A stretch of 5,073 nucleotides of DNA from Planctomycetota bacterium (GTDB lineage Bacteria; Planctomycetota; Phycisphaerae; Sedimentisphaerales; SM23-30). Position 1 is the first letter of the stretch. Every line of letters starts with the position of its first letter. This document shows, piece after piece, positions 1 through 5,073 of this stretch. The position numbers and the translations under genes were made by a program. Under the pieces are notes generated by a model. The model was given only the letters and a program-made list of their open reading frames with translations, did not search any database and was not told where the DNA came from. The stretch covers positions 1-5,073 of the forward strand of contig JAKQBU010000267.1 of the NCBI GenBank assembly GCA_029573975.1, in the 5' to 3' direction.

Positions 1-1
1 C

Positions 2-1804
2 GTTCGCGCGGCCCGCAGCGCCATAGCCGATAAAATGGCCCCCGGCACCTGGAACTATTTTTACGACGGCAACTGGGATGAACCGGCCCTGGCCGGCCGC
101 TCCACCCTCATGGCCCCCAGCCACTTCTGGGGCGTTATCTACAGCGAGTACCTGGACCAATACCTCTGCGTCTTTCCCTGCAACAAAGATCCCTGGGGCG
201 GCCCCTACGCCCATAATGTGGACGGCGTGATGATTGGCGCGTGCAGCGACCTGGCCAAACAGGACTGGGTCTGGGGCTATTGTCCCGAGGCGATGTTCGG
301 CTTCATGAAACTGTTCAATGAAGCCGGTACGGATGTAAACACCTGCGGCCAAACCTTCCGGCATTACGGCTATTTCGCCGACAATACCTTCCGCCGCGTG
401 GACTTCACCCTGAAAAAGGAACCCATGAAGGCCAGCAACTGGATGCCCCGCTATTCCTTCGAACCGCATCCGGAATCGTCCGATCCCATTATCGGCCGGA
501 AAACCAAAATAGTTGGCTCATCCAGCCCGGAAATGAAATATTCCGGCAGTTGGGCGGAGAAAAATGAACCGGAGTCCTACCAGGGCAAGATCCGGGAAAG
601 CAGTACGCCCGGTAGCGGCCTGGCCTTCTCGTTCCCCGGCCCGGATATCTATTGGCGGGCGGTGCGCTCCCCGGCCGGCGGCAAAGCCGACGTGTATATC
701 GACGATGTCCTGCGGAAAACCGTCGATTGTTTCAGCCCCCGGAGCACCTCGCACGAAGTTTTTGTCTATCTCAAGACCGGACTGGCGCCGGATGTCACGC
801 ATACGATCCGGATTGTCGTCAGGGACGATAAAAATCCCGGCTCCCAGGGCCAGGCCATCGGTCATATCGCCTTCGAATATGCCGCAGAAAGCTACCTGGC
901 TTCCGCCGGTTTCTGCAGCCTGATGGGAAAGAATAACTGGTATTATCAGCAGAAAAAAGACGCCGCCTACCGCGATCTGCGTTTCATTCCCAGCGATGAC
1001 GTTTTTACAAAAGACTGGCTGGGCGAGGGCAACTGCCGCATCGGCAGTAATTATCAGATCCCGGATCGGCTCGCCGAATCCATCCGGAAATGGCTTGCCC
1101 CGCACGGCGGCGTCATCCGGGTGGAAGGAACGGCGTCTCTGCCGGCCGGTGCCGGTGGAGAAACATATGCCAAATTGCTGCATAATACGGATGAAATTTG
1201 GCAGGCGGCCCCTTTCACGCCGCAGCAGCCGGCCAGCCATGATCTGACCGTCACCGTCCGCCAGGGCGACGCCCTCTATTTTGTGGTGGGAACCCGTTCC
1301 GCCGGCGGGGAAAAGGAATCCGTAACCTGGGACCCCGTCATTACCTACACCCAAAGCGAGCCGGCGGTATGGAAACCGAACGAGCCGGCCAGCCAAAATA
1401 TAGCCCTCGGCAAGTACGCCCGCTCCAAGATGCTGGCCTATGCCTATCAACCGTTTAACGCGGTGGATGGTGACCCGGAAACGTATTTTGCCATCTATGC
1501 CGATGACAAAATATCTGCCGGCGACGATTGGCTGATGGTCGATCTGGAGAAAAAATACCAGATCGACCGCTATGTACTGATCTCCCATCCCCCGGTTCCC
1601 GCCTGGCGGCCGGAAACCTTTACCCTCCAGAAAAGCGATGACGGCTTCACCTGGACGGACGTCGATTCGGTAACCGCAAACCAGAACGAAAAGCTGGAAC
1701 GCCGGATTTCCCCCTTCACCGCCCGCTATGTAAGGCTCTATCTGCCCCACGGAAAACCATTTTCCCTTGCGGAATTTGAACTTTACTATACAGAAACTAA
1801 GTAG
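2..1804 (+). CDS. Multidomain carbohydrate-active protein with C-terminal F5/8 type C domain, 5'-truncated
   Basis: The reading frame is open from the first bases of the window, and coding-like sequence (ARSAIADKMAPGTW) runs through the internal ATG at 35. That ATG is therefore probably not the start, and the true N-terminus lies upstream. The visible 600 codons fall into four parts. Bases 2 to about 430 encode a Trp/Tyr/Gly-rich stretch (PGTWNYFYDGNWDEP, GGRSTLMAP) resembling the last blades of a GH43/GH32-like five-bladed propeller. About 500-885 is a beta-sandwich module with the pattern YSGSW, then IYWRAVR, then GKADVYIDDVLRKTVD, then THTIRIVV, common in sugar-binding proteins. About 900-1365 is a second beta module ending VRQGDALYFVVG and WDPVITY. 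About 1396-1795 is an F5/8 type C (discoidin) domain, with NIALGKYARSK, NAVDGDPETYFA, WLMVDLEKKYQIDRYVL and ARYVRLYL. The likely role is binding, and perhaps cleaving, an extracellular glycan. No catalytic residues can be assigned because the N-terminus is missing. No C-terminal membrane anchor is seen. A terminator follows the stop, so this gene ends its transcript. Confidence 0.88.
   Translation, partial: VRAARSAIADKMAPGTWNYFYDGNWDEPALAGRSTLMAPSHFWGVIYSEYLDQYLCVFPCNKDPWGGPYAHNVDGVMIGACSDLAKQDWVWGYCPEAMFGFMKLFNEAGTDVNTCGQTFRHYGYFADNTFRRVDFTLKKEPMKASNWMPRYSFEPHPESSDPIIGRKTKIVGSSSPEMKYSGSWAEKNEPESYQGKIRESSTPGSGLAFSFPGPDIYWRAVRSPAGGKADVYIDDVLRKTVDCFSPRSTSHEVFVYLKTGLAPDVTHTIRIVVRDDKNPGSQGQAIGHIAFEYAAESYLASAGFCSLMGKNNWYYQQKKDAAYRDLRFIPSDDVFTKDWLGEGNCRIGSNYQIPDRLAESIRKWLAPHGGVIRVEGTASLPAGAGGETYAKLLHNTDEIWQAAPFTPQQPASHDLTVTVRQGDALYFVVGTRSAGGEKESVTWDPVITYTQSEPAVWKPNEPASQNIALGKYARSKMLAYAYQPFNAVDGDPETYFAIYADDKISAGDDWLMVDLEKKYQIDRYVLISHPPVPAWRPETFTLQKSDDGFTWTDVDSVTANQNEKLERRISPFTARYVRLYLPHGKPFSLAEFELYYTETK
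500..885 (+). other. Beta-sandwich sugar-binding-type module within gene 1
   Basis: This segment contains YSGSW near its start, an IYWRAVR strand, GKADVYIDDVLRKTVDCFSP, a THTIRIVVRDDKNPGSQG strand and a closing IAFEY. The order (Y-G-W opening, a G-ADVYIDG-like hairpin, then a THTI-V strand and a D/E-FEY close) is that of jelly-roll modules often attached to bacterial glycosidases. It is probably non-catalytic. No ligand can be inferred. Confidence 0.6.
900..1365 (+). other. Second beta-rich accessory module within gene 1, function unknown
   Basis: The region begins around NNWYYQQKK and DLRFIPSDD. It continues with a RKWLAPHGGVIRVEG segment, a LLHNTDEIWQAAPF segment and VRQGDALYFVVG, and closes with VTWDPVITYTQ. 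The pattern (W-AP-G-V-I-G, then N-IW, then V-GD-LYF-V, then WDP-I-Y) looks like a recurrent accessory module of large secreted proteins in polysaccharide degraders. I cannot name the family with certainty, and no catalytic residues are evident. Confidence 0.5.
1396..1795 (+). other. F5/8 type C (discoidin-like) domain within gene 1
   Basis: The last 130 or so residues of gene 1 follow the order of an F5/8 type C or CBM32-like fold: an opening NIALGK, the NAVDGDPETYFA signature (usual form: A-DGD-T-W), WLMVDLEKKYQIDRY (usual form: W-VDLG--Y-I), PETFTLQKSDDGFTWTDV and the closing ARYVRLYLPHG. In the known family this module binds sugars or other surface ligands. Here the usual Trp after DGDPET is replaced by YFA, so the ligand cannot be predicted. 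The assignment rests on motif order read by eye. Confidence 0.85.
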
Positions 1805-1837
1805 TTATACCGAATTAATAGATAGGTATCAGGCCCT

Positions 1838-1863
1838 CAGCCTTTTGCCGAAGGCTGGTTTTT
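1838..1863 (+). terminator. Rho-independent terminator after gene 1
   Basis: CAGCCTT (1838-1844) pairs perfectly with AAGGCTG (1851-1857) around a six-base TTGCCG loop. The stem is followed by G and then five T residues (1859-1863). It lies 33 bases after the gene 1 stop. The T-run is only on the plus-strand downstream side, so it acts for gene 1 and insulates the next gene. Confidence 0.85.
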
Positions 1864-1886
1864 CATAACATCCGGGGACTGATTAT

Positions 1887-1895
1887 TGATATAAC
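1887..1895 (+). promoter_or_regulatory. Possible upstream extended -10 element (P1)
   Basis: TGATATAAC is a TGN-extended -10 box with five of six matches to TATAAT (TATAAC at 1890-1895). No convincing -35 lies 16-18 bases upstream. The expected start would be near 1902, giving a leader of about 105 bases before the kinase gene. It shares the 9-mer TTGATATAA with the better -10 at 1944-1952. It may be a weak second promoter or a decayed copy. Confidence 0.35.
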
Positions 1896-1923
1896 TCGTT
1901 TTGGCAAAAGCAATTAAAAATAG

Positions 1924-1952
1924 TTTCCCTTTAATTCGGAATTTGATATAAT
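1924..1952 (+). promoter_or_regulatory. Sigma-70-type promoter for the kinase-hydrolase operon (P2)
   Basis: TATAAT at 1947-1952 is a perfect -10 hexamer, preceded by TGA at 1944-1946, which makes a TGN-extended -10. The -35 at 17-base spacing (TTTCCC, 1924-1929) is poor with three of six matches, as often tolerated with an extended -10. The expected start is around 1958-1960, about 50 bases before the kinase ATG. This is the strongest promoter-like signal in the AT-rich gap and lies just downstream of a terminator, where a new transcript is expected. Confidence 0.6.
1933..1943. repeat. Palindrome AATTC-G-GAATT in the promoter spacer, possible operator
   Basis: The eleven bases AATTCGGAATT form a perfect odd-centred palindrome with five-base arms. 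It sits between the candidate -35 and -10 of P2, a position where a bound repressor would block RNA polymerase. The arms are short and AT-rich, so chance is a real alternative. Confidence 0.3.
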
Positions 1953-1957
1953 ATTCT

Positions 1958-2005
1958 ATGAATACCAATGAAATGTCTTTAGCCGGAGTTTTGTGGGAGT
2001 TCTGA
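1958..2005 (+). CDS. Possible 15-codon leader ORF upstream of the kinase
   Basis: ATG at 1958 opens a frame reading MNTNEMSLAGVLWEF and stopping at TGA 2003-2005, two bases before the kinase ATG at 2008. Its ATG falls where transcription from P2 should begin, so it could be translated leaderless. An internal ATG at 1973 is also in frame. The stop lies so close to the next start that translational coupling is possible. No ribosome binding site can precede the ATG if transcription starts at 1958-1960, and the peptide has no recognisable attenuator features such as codon runs. It is speculative and may be a chance ORF. Confidence 0.2.
   Translation: MNTNEMSLAGVLWEF
1995..1999 (+). promoter_or_regulatory. 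Ribosome binding site of the kinase, favours ATG 2008
   Basis: GGGAG lies eight bases before ATG 2008, which is good spacing. The alternative GTG at 1993 overlaps this motif and would have only GGAG at 1985-1988, four bases upstream, which is too close. The ATG is therefore the preferred start, giving a protein of 249 residues. Confidence 0.7.
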
Positions 2006-2007
2006 TT

Positions 2008-2757
2008 ATGACAGCCAAATATCATCCGTCGCGTGAAATCAGCCATATCGTAGAACAGCAGATGCGCCAATGGGAAATCGCCCGGGCACAGCGAATCAAA
2101 TCAGAGCAATTGCTGCGTCTGGCGGAAAGCAATATCAATATCGATTATATCACTATCAGCCGTCCCCTGGGCAGCGGCGGGGAGATCATCGCCGGCGAAC
2201 TGGCAGCCATGTTGCAATGGCAGCTCTATGATCATGAAATCCTCGACTTTATGGCGGAGGATATGAATGTTCATAAAAGTCTGCTGCAATCGGTCGATGA
2301 ACATACGATAAGCTGGATTGGGGAATGGCTGGACCCTTTTTTTACCCGTAAAACCGGCATCGAACAGCTTAGCTATTATCGGCATTTGATTCACGTGCTG
2401 ATGATTATCGCCAAACATGGCCAGGCGATCATTGTCGGCCGGGCAGCCGGACTGGTACTGCCCCGCCAGAATGGCCTCTCGGTCCGGGTTACCGCCTCGT
2501 TGGAACAACGGGTCAAAAATTATGCCCGGGAAAATGATATATCTGAAACAGAAGCGTTTTCCATAGTTGAAAAATCGGATCGTACCCAGAAATCCTTTGT
2601 GAGAAGTTTCGTCAATCAGGATGTCACGGATGCCAAACACTATGACATCACTATCAATACCGCGAAATTTACCCCTCATTCGGCGGCCAAGCTGATCTGG
2701 CGCTGCCTCGACCAGCGGCGTATCAGCCAGCCGCCGGCTCCGAAAGATTCTAAATAA
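2008..2757 (+). CDS. Cytidylate kinase-like family protein with N-terminal helical extension
   Basis: The protein has 249 residues from ATG 2008. Residues 1-42 are a charged helical extension (HIVEQQMRQWEIARAQRIK) absent from housekeeping Cmk. The kinase-like core starts at YITISRPLGSGGEIIAGELA (47-66), where G55-S-G-G58 is the P-loop of the cytidylate-kinase-like (AAA_26 type) group. It uses the GSGG form and lacks the classical GK[ST] lysine. Further family marks are LYDHEIL, AIIVGRAAGLVLP (G144, R145), the SDRTQKSFVRSF segment expected to contain the lid arginines, and YDITINT near the end. Housekeeping Cmk phosphorylates CMP and dCMP to diphosphates. Members of this divergent group are often second copies of unproven substrate, so the activity here is inferred. 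No signal peptide or membrane segment is seen, so it is cytoplasmic. It starts its own transcription unit after the gene 1 terminator and lies 29 bases before the secreted hydrolase gene, probably co-transcribed. A regulatory or sensing role is possible. Confidence 0.88.
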   Translation: MTAKYHPSREISHIVEQQMRQWEIARAQRIKSEQLLRLAESNINIDYITISRPLGSGGEIIAGELAAMLQWQLYDHEILDFMAEDMNVHKSLLQSVDEHTISWIGEWLDPFFTRKTGIEQLSYYRHLIHVLMIIAKHGQAIIVGRAAGLVLPRQNGLSVRVTASLEQRVKNYARENDISETEAFSIVEKSDRTQKSFVRSFVNQDVTDAKHYDITINTAKFTPHSAAKLIWRCLDQRRISQPPAPKDSK

Positions 2758-2775
2758 ATTCTTACCCTTTTGAAC

Positions 2776-2780
2776 AGGAA
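2776..2780 (+). promoter_or_regulatory. Ribosome binding site of the GH42-like gene, favours ATG 2787
   Basis: AGGAA is six bases before ATG 2787 and only three before the tandem ATG at 2784, so 2787 is the better start. The choice adds or removes one Met only. The 29-base gap after the kinase stop has no terminator and no clear promoter. Confidence 0.6.
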
Positions 2781-2786
2781 CCTATG

Positions 2787-5073
2787 ATGAGAAACACCCA
2801 CCGTTGTTACTCCATCGTATTGTCATATTTGATTGTATTTCTATTGTTTGTTCCTCGGACAGGTTTGGCGAATCCGAACATTTATAAGGCGGATTCCATG
2901 AATTGGATCGATGCCCTCGACACGTGGCATCCGGTTGGCCGAACGGATCTCAAGGTATACTGGAGCGGGTGGTATCAGCCTCTGGGAAACAGTCCCTGCC
3001 TGAATGCGGCGATCACCGTCAGCAAAGCCGGGCAGATGGTACATGGGATCGAACGCCGGGATTTGAATTTGCCGCTGCCGCAGGCGGTCCGCTTTAGGGT
3101 CTGGGCGGGAGGTTCTCATCTCTGGGTGGTTTTGGGCGATAAGGCCGGACGGCAGATCAGCAGTCTCCTGCCGTTACCGGGTGTGGTGCCGCTAAACTGG
3201 TCACAGATTGAAATCCCGTTGTCACAAACCGTTCCCTTTGGAATGGGTGCGGAGGCAATTACCGACCTGGACAGCATAGCGATTCTTACCCAGGAATCCA
3301 GCGAGTTTCCCTTTCCCGGCCCGTATCCGTTTTACTTCGCAAACCTGGAAGCGGTTTATCCGGAGGGAGTTGGCCCGCAGAACAAAATTTTCACCCGTTC
3401 CGACCTGGAAGCCCTATTGGCCCCGCTGCCGGAAAACATCAAAAAGATCGATGAATTGCTCGAGGTTGCCAAAACCAAAGGAATAGATGTGCGGTATCCG
3501 CTGGTCAGCCGGACGGTGTTGCAGCGGTATCAAACGGAAGTCTTCGATATGTTTCGAGATGACCATCCTGAACATGCCCGGCGCACGGGAGAATTTCTGC
3601 TCGAATGCGCCGGTCGAACCCAGCAGGAATTGGAAAATTTGCTGGAAAATCCTGATTTTCTCCCCCGTGTGCCGGATATTTCACTGGAGAACCTTACCTG
3701 CCGGGATGGTTCGTATTTCAGCGGCGACCGGCCGGTATTTTTCGCGGGCGTTTGCGGCTGGTTCAACCGCGGACAATTCCCTCAACTGTCCGCCATGGGC
3801 TACACCTGTTTAAGTATCGAACTGGGTCCTACCGCCACTCTTCCCAGTGAAAATGAGATCAATCCCCACGGGGCTGACGGTATCCTGGATGTGATGAATG
3901 CGGCCCGGGAAAACCATATGGTCTGCGATCTGCTGGTATCCCCGCATTATTTTCCCGACTGGGCGCGGCAGAAATGGCCCACAACGGATGCAACCGGCTG
4001 GCGCACGAAAACGAACAACTTCATGCCCTGGACGATTACCGATCCGCATTTTCGCGCGGTAATCGCCAAACATCTTTCCGTTCTGATTCCCCTGGTGCGG
4101 GAACATCCCGCCCTGATCAGCTATGATCTGATAAACGAAGCCTGGTACCGGCTGATTCCGGATTTCCCCGCGGAAATGTGGCAGAAGTATCAGCGGGAAC
4201 ACCCGGACCTGGAACGCTGGCAGGCACTGGGAAAGATGGGAACCGATTCCGTTACGGAATTTCTGCAATGGTTCGTTGCGGAGCTGCATAAATATGACAC
4301 TGCCCACCCTGTTCAGATCAAGGCGATTAGCACCCAGGAAGTTCTCAACGTGGATCGCGAGGCCATCGGCGATATTCTCACCGCCAACGGGATGGACGCC
4401 ATGCCCTCCTGGCCGGACTGGACGGGCCGGCTGGCGGCGGACTTCACCTGGCCTTTTTTGCGTCATGACTATTACCGCACGTTACAGCCGGATCATCCGA
4501 TTCTCGATGGGGAATACCATATCAGTGACGGACTGTTTCCCACCCTGGCTTCCTATTTTACCGCCGCCTTATGGGGGCTGGTTCTGCATGGCCGCGATAT
4601 GACCTCCTGTTGGGTGTTTGACCGTGTGGATGATGTCAGCCTGTATTGGCATGCCAATGGCGTAGAGGCACTGGGCCGCTGTGCCCTGGATTTCCTGCGG
4701 TTGGGTCCGGAGATTCAGGTCTTTCAGCGGCAGCATGGCCCCATCGCCCTGTTCTACGGTGGCATCCATATTGAGGATGCCTATCAGGCCTGCCTCTTCC
4801 AGGACCTGGATATCGCCGTAGTAACGGAAAAAAGAATACTAGGCGGCGTCCTGGCGGATTATCAACTATTGGTAATCCCGGAAGGAACACGAATCACTTC
4901 GGAGATGGAACAGCGTCTGTCCGCCTTTGAAAAAACCGGCGGTACGATATTCCATTGCCCGCTGGATAAAACCGCACCGGAACTCTGGCAGATGGTGCAT
5001 GATACGAAAACCGCTCTCAAATTAACGCCGCCGGTAAGTGTGGAGCAATGGGGTATCGAAATCCGCGGCGTTA
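2787..5073 (+). CDS. Secreted clan GH-A glycoside hydrolase, GH42 beta-galactosidase-like, 3'-truncated
   Basis: The frame stays open from ATG 2787 to the window end (762 codons), so the C-terminus is missing. Residues 1-28 form a signal peptide: RNTHR n-region, hydrophobic SIVLSYLIVFLLFV, and a GLA cleavage site before NPN. It has no lipobox cysteine, so export and signal peptidase I cleavage are expected. Residues about 35-195 are a beta-sandwich module (WVVLGDKAGR, NWSQIEIPLSQ, PYPFYFANLEAVYPEG) of carbohydrate-binding type. About 198-300 is helical and charged. The TIM barrel starts near 317 (VFFAGVCGW) and includes PHYFPDW (386-392). YDLINEAW places the acid/base at E451 after N450, and PILDGEYH places the nucleophile at E576, the Asn-Glu plus Glu arrangement of clan GH-A retaining enzymes. 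LWGLVLHGRDMTSCWVFDR fits the last barrel strand. From about 650, IALFYGG and LADYQLLVIPEGTRIT resemble the GATase1-like trimerisation domain of GH42. The likely substrate is a beta-linked galactoside or related sugar. The exact family is unsure, because the extra N-terminal domains are unusual for classical GH42. Confidence 0.88.
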   Translation, partial: MRNTHRCYSIVLSYLIVFLLFVPRTGLANPNIYKADSMNWIDALDTWHPVGRTDLKVYWSGWYQPLGNSPCLNAAITVSKAGQMVHGIERRDLNLPLPQAVRFRVWAGGSHLWVVLGDKAGRQISSLLPLPGVVPLNWSQIEIPLSQTVPFGMGAEAITDLDSIAILTQESSEFPFPGPYPFYFANLEAVYPEGVGPQNKIFTRSDLEALLAPLPENIKKIDELLEVAKTKGIDVRYPLVSRTVLQRYQTEVFDMFRDDHPEHARRTGEFLLECAGRTQQELENLLENPDFLPRVPDISLENLTCRDGSYFSGDRPVFFAGVCGWFNRGQFPQLSAMGYTCLSIELGPTATLPSENEINPHGADGILDVMNAARENHMVCDLLVSPHYFPDWARQKWPTTDATGWRTKTNNFMPWTITDPHFRAVIAKHLSVLIPLVREHPALISYDLINEAWYRLIPDFPAEMWQKYQREHPDLERWQALGKMGTDSVTEFLQWFVAELHKYDTAHPVQIKAISTQEVLNVDREAIGDILTANGMDAMPSWPDWTGRLAADFTWPFLRHDYYRTLQPDHPILDGEYHISDGLFPTLASYFTAALWGLVLHGRDMTSCWVFDRVDDVSLYWHANGVEALGRCALDFLRLGPEIQVFQRQHGPIALFYGGIHIEDAYQACLFQDLDIAVVTEKRILGGVLADYQLLVIPEGTRITSEMEQRLSAFEKTGGTIFHCPLDKTAPELWQMVHDTKTALKLTPPVSVEQWGIEIRGV

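Larger units (their letters stand above)
1810..1939. repeat. 9-base inverted repeat CCGAATTAA / TTAATTCGG flanking the intergenic region
   Basis: CCGAATTAA at 1810-1818 is the exact reverse complement of TTAATTCGG at 1931-1939, with 112 bases between them. The two arms bracket the terminator and P1, and the right arm overlaps the palindrome at 1933-1943. Possible roles are paired operator half-sites or remnants of a mobile element. In AT-rich sequence of this length a chance 9-base match is not very unlikely. Confidence 0.3.

Noticed and set aside
35..37. ATG at 35 as the true start of gene 1
   Set aside because: Coding-like sequence in the same frame continues upstream to the window edge (ARSAIADK) and fits the propeller pattern. 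No ribosome binding site precedes it.
91..98. GGCCGGCC palindrome in gene 1
   Set aside because: It lies within coding sequence rich in GGC and CGG codons and similar strings recur nearby, so codon use explains it.
518..1750. 410-codon minus-strand ORF opposite gene 1
   Set aside because: It lies in the antisense register where stops require TTA, CTA or TCA codons in the sense gene, which are rare in this GC-rich gene. Its product shows no recognisable domain, while the plus strand has several. It is a shadow.
1901..1916. TTGGCA as a -35 box or part of a sigma-54 site
   Set aside because: No -10 hexamer lies 15-19 bases downstream of it, and the GC dinucleotide needed at the -12 position of a sigma-54 promoter is missing (TTA is found).
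1993..1995. GTG at 1993 as the start of the kinase gene
   Set aside because: The nearest GGAG is only four bases upstream, and the GTG overlaps the well-spaced GGGAG that serves ATG 2008.
1837..2070. 77-codon minus-strand ORF across the intergenic gap
   Set aside because: It would run through the plus-strand terminator and promoter, begins inside the kinase gene, and has no recognisable domain.
2101..2679. 192-codon minus-strand ORF opposite the kinase-like gene
   Set aside because: It is again in the aligned antisense register and fully inside a well-supported plus-strand gene, with no recognisable domain.
3810..4466. 218-codon minus-strand ORF opposite the GH42-like gene
   Set aside because: It has the same antisense register effect. 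It covers the catalytic barrel on the plus strand and has no credible protein features of its own.

Overview
The window holds three plus-strand genes: the 3' part of a large multidomain, probably secreted carbohydrate-active protein (2-1804), a complete cytidylate-kinase-like P-loop protein (2008-2757), and the 5' part of a secreted clan GH-A glycoside hydrolase resembling GH42 beta-galactosidases (2787 to the window end, no stop reached). I see no rRNA, tRNA, CRISPR array, insertion sequence or phage gene.

Organism: no marker gene is present, so this rests on style only. The GC-rich codon use, the mosaic sugar-binding protein, the secreted GH42-like enzyme with extra N-terminal domains and the cytidylate-kinase-like protein with a helical N-terminal extension suggest a polysaccharide-degrading bacterium of the PVC group (Lentisphaerota, Kiritimatiellota or Verrucomicrobiota) or a similar uncultured lineage. 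This is inference with low to moderate confidence.

Layout: gene 1 ends at 1804 and is followed by a rho-independent terminator (1838-1863). The 203-base AT-rich gap to gene 2 also holds two copies of an extended -10 box, a small palindrome upstream of the second box, a 9-base inverted repeat and a possible 15-codon leader ORF ending 2 bases before the gene 2 start. Gene 2 and gene 3 are 29 bases apart with no terminator between them, so they probably form one transcript.

Function: genes 1 and 3 both look like tools for recognising and cutting glycans outside the cytoplasm. Gene 1 combines the end of a beta-propeller-like region, two beta-sandwich modules and a C-terminal F5/8 type C (discoidin) domain. 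Gene 3 combines a signal peptide, a beta-sandwich module, a helical segment, a TIM barrel with both expected catalytic glutamates, and the start of a GATase1-like domain. The cytoplasmic kinase-like protein between them is an odd partner and may be a regulator or a nucleotide-dependent sensor; its role is unknown.
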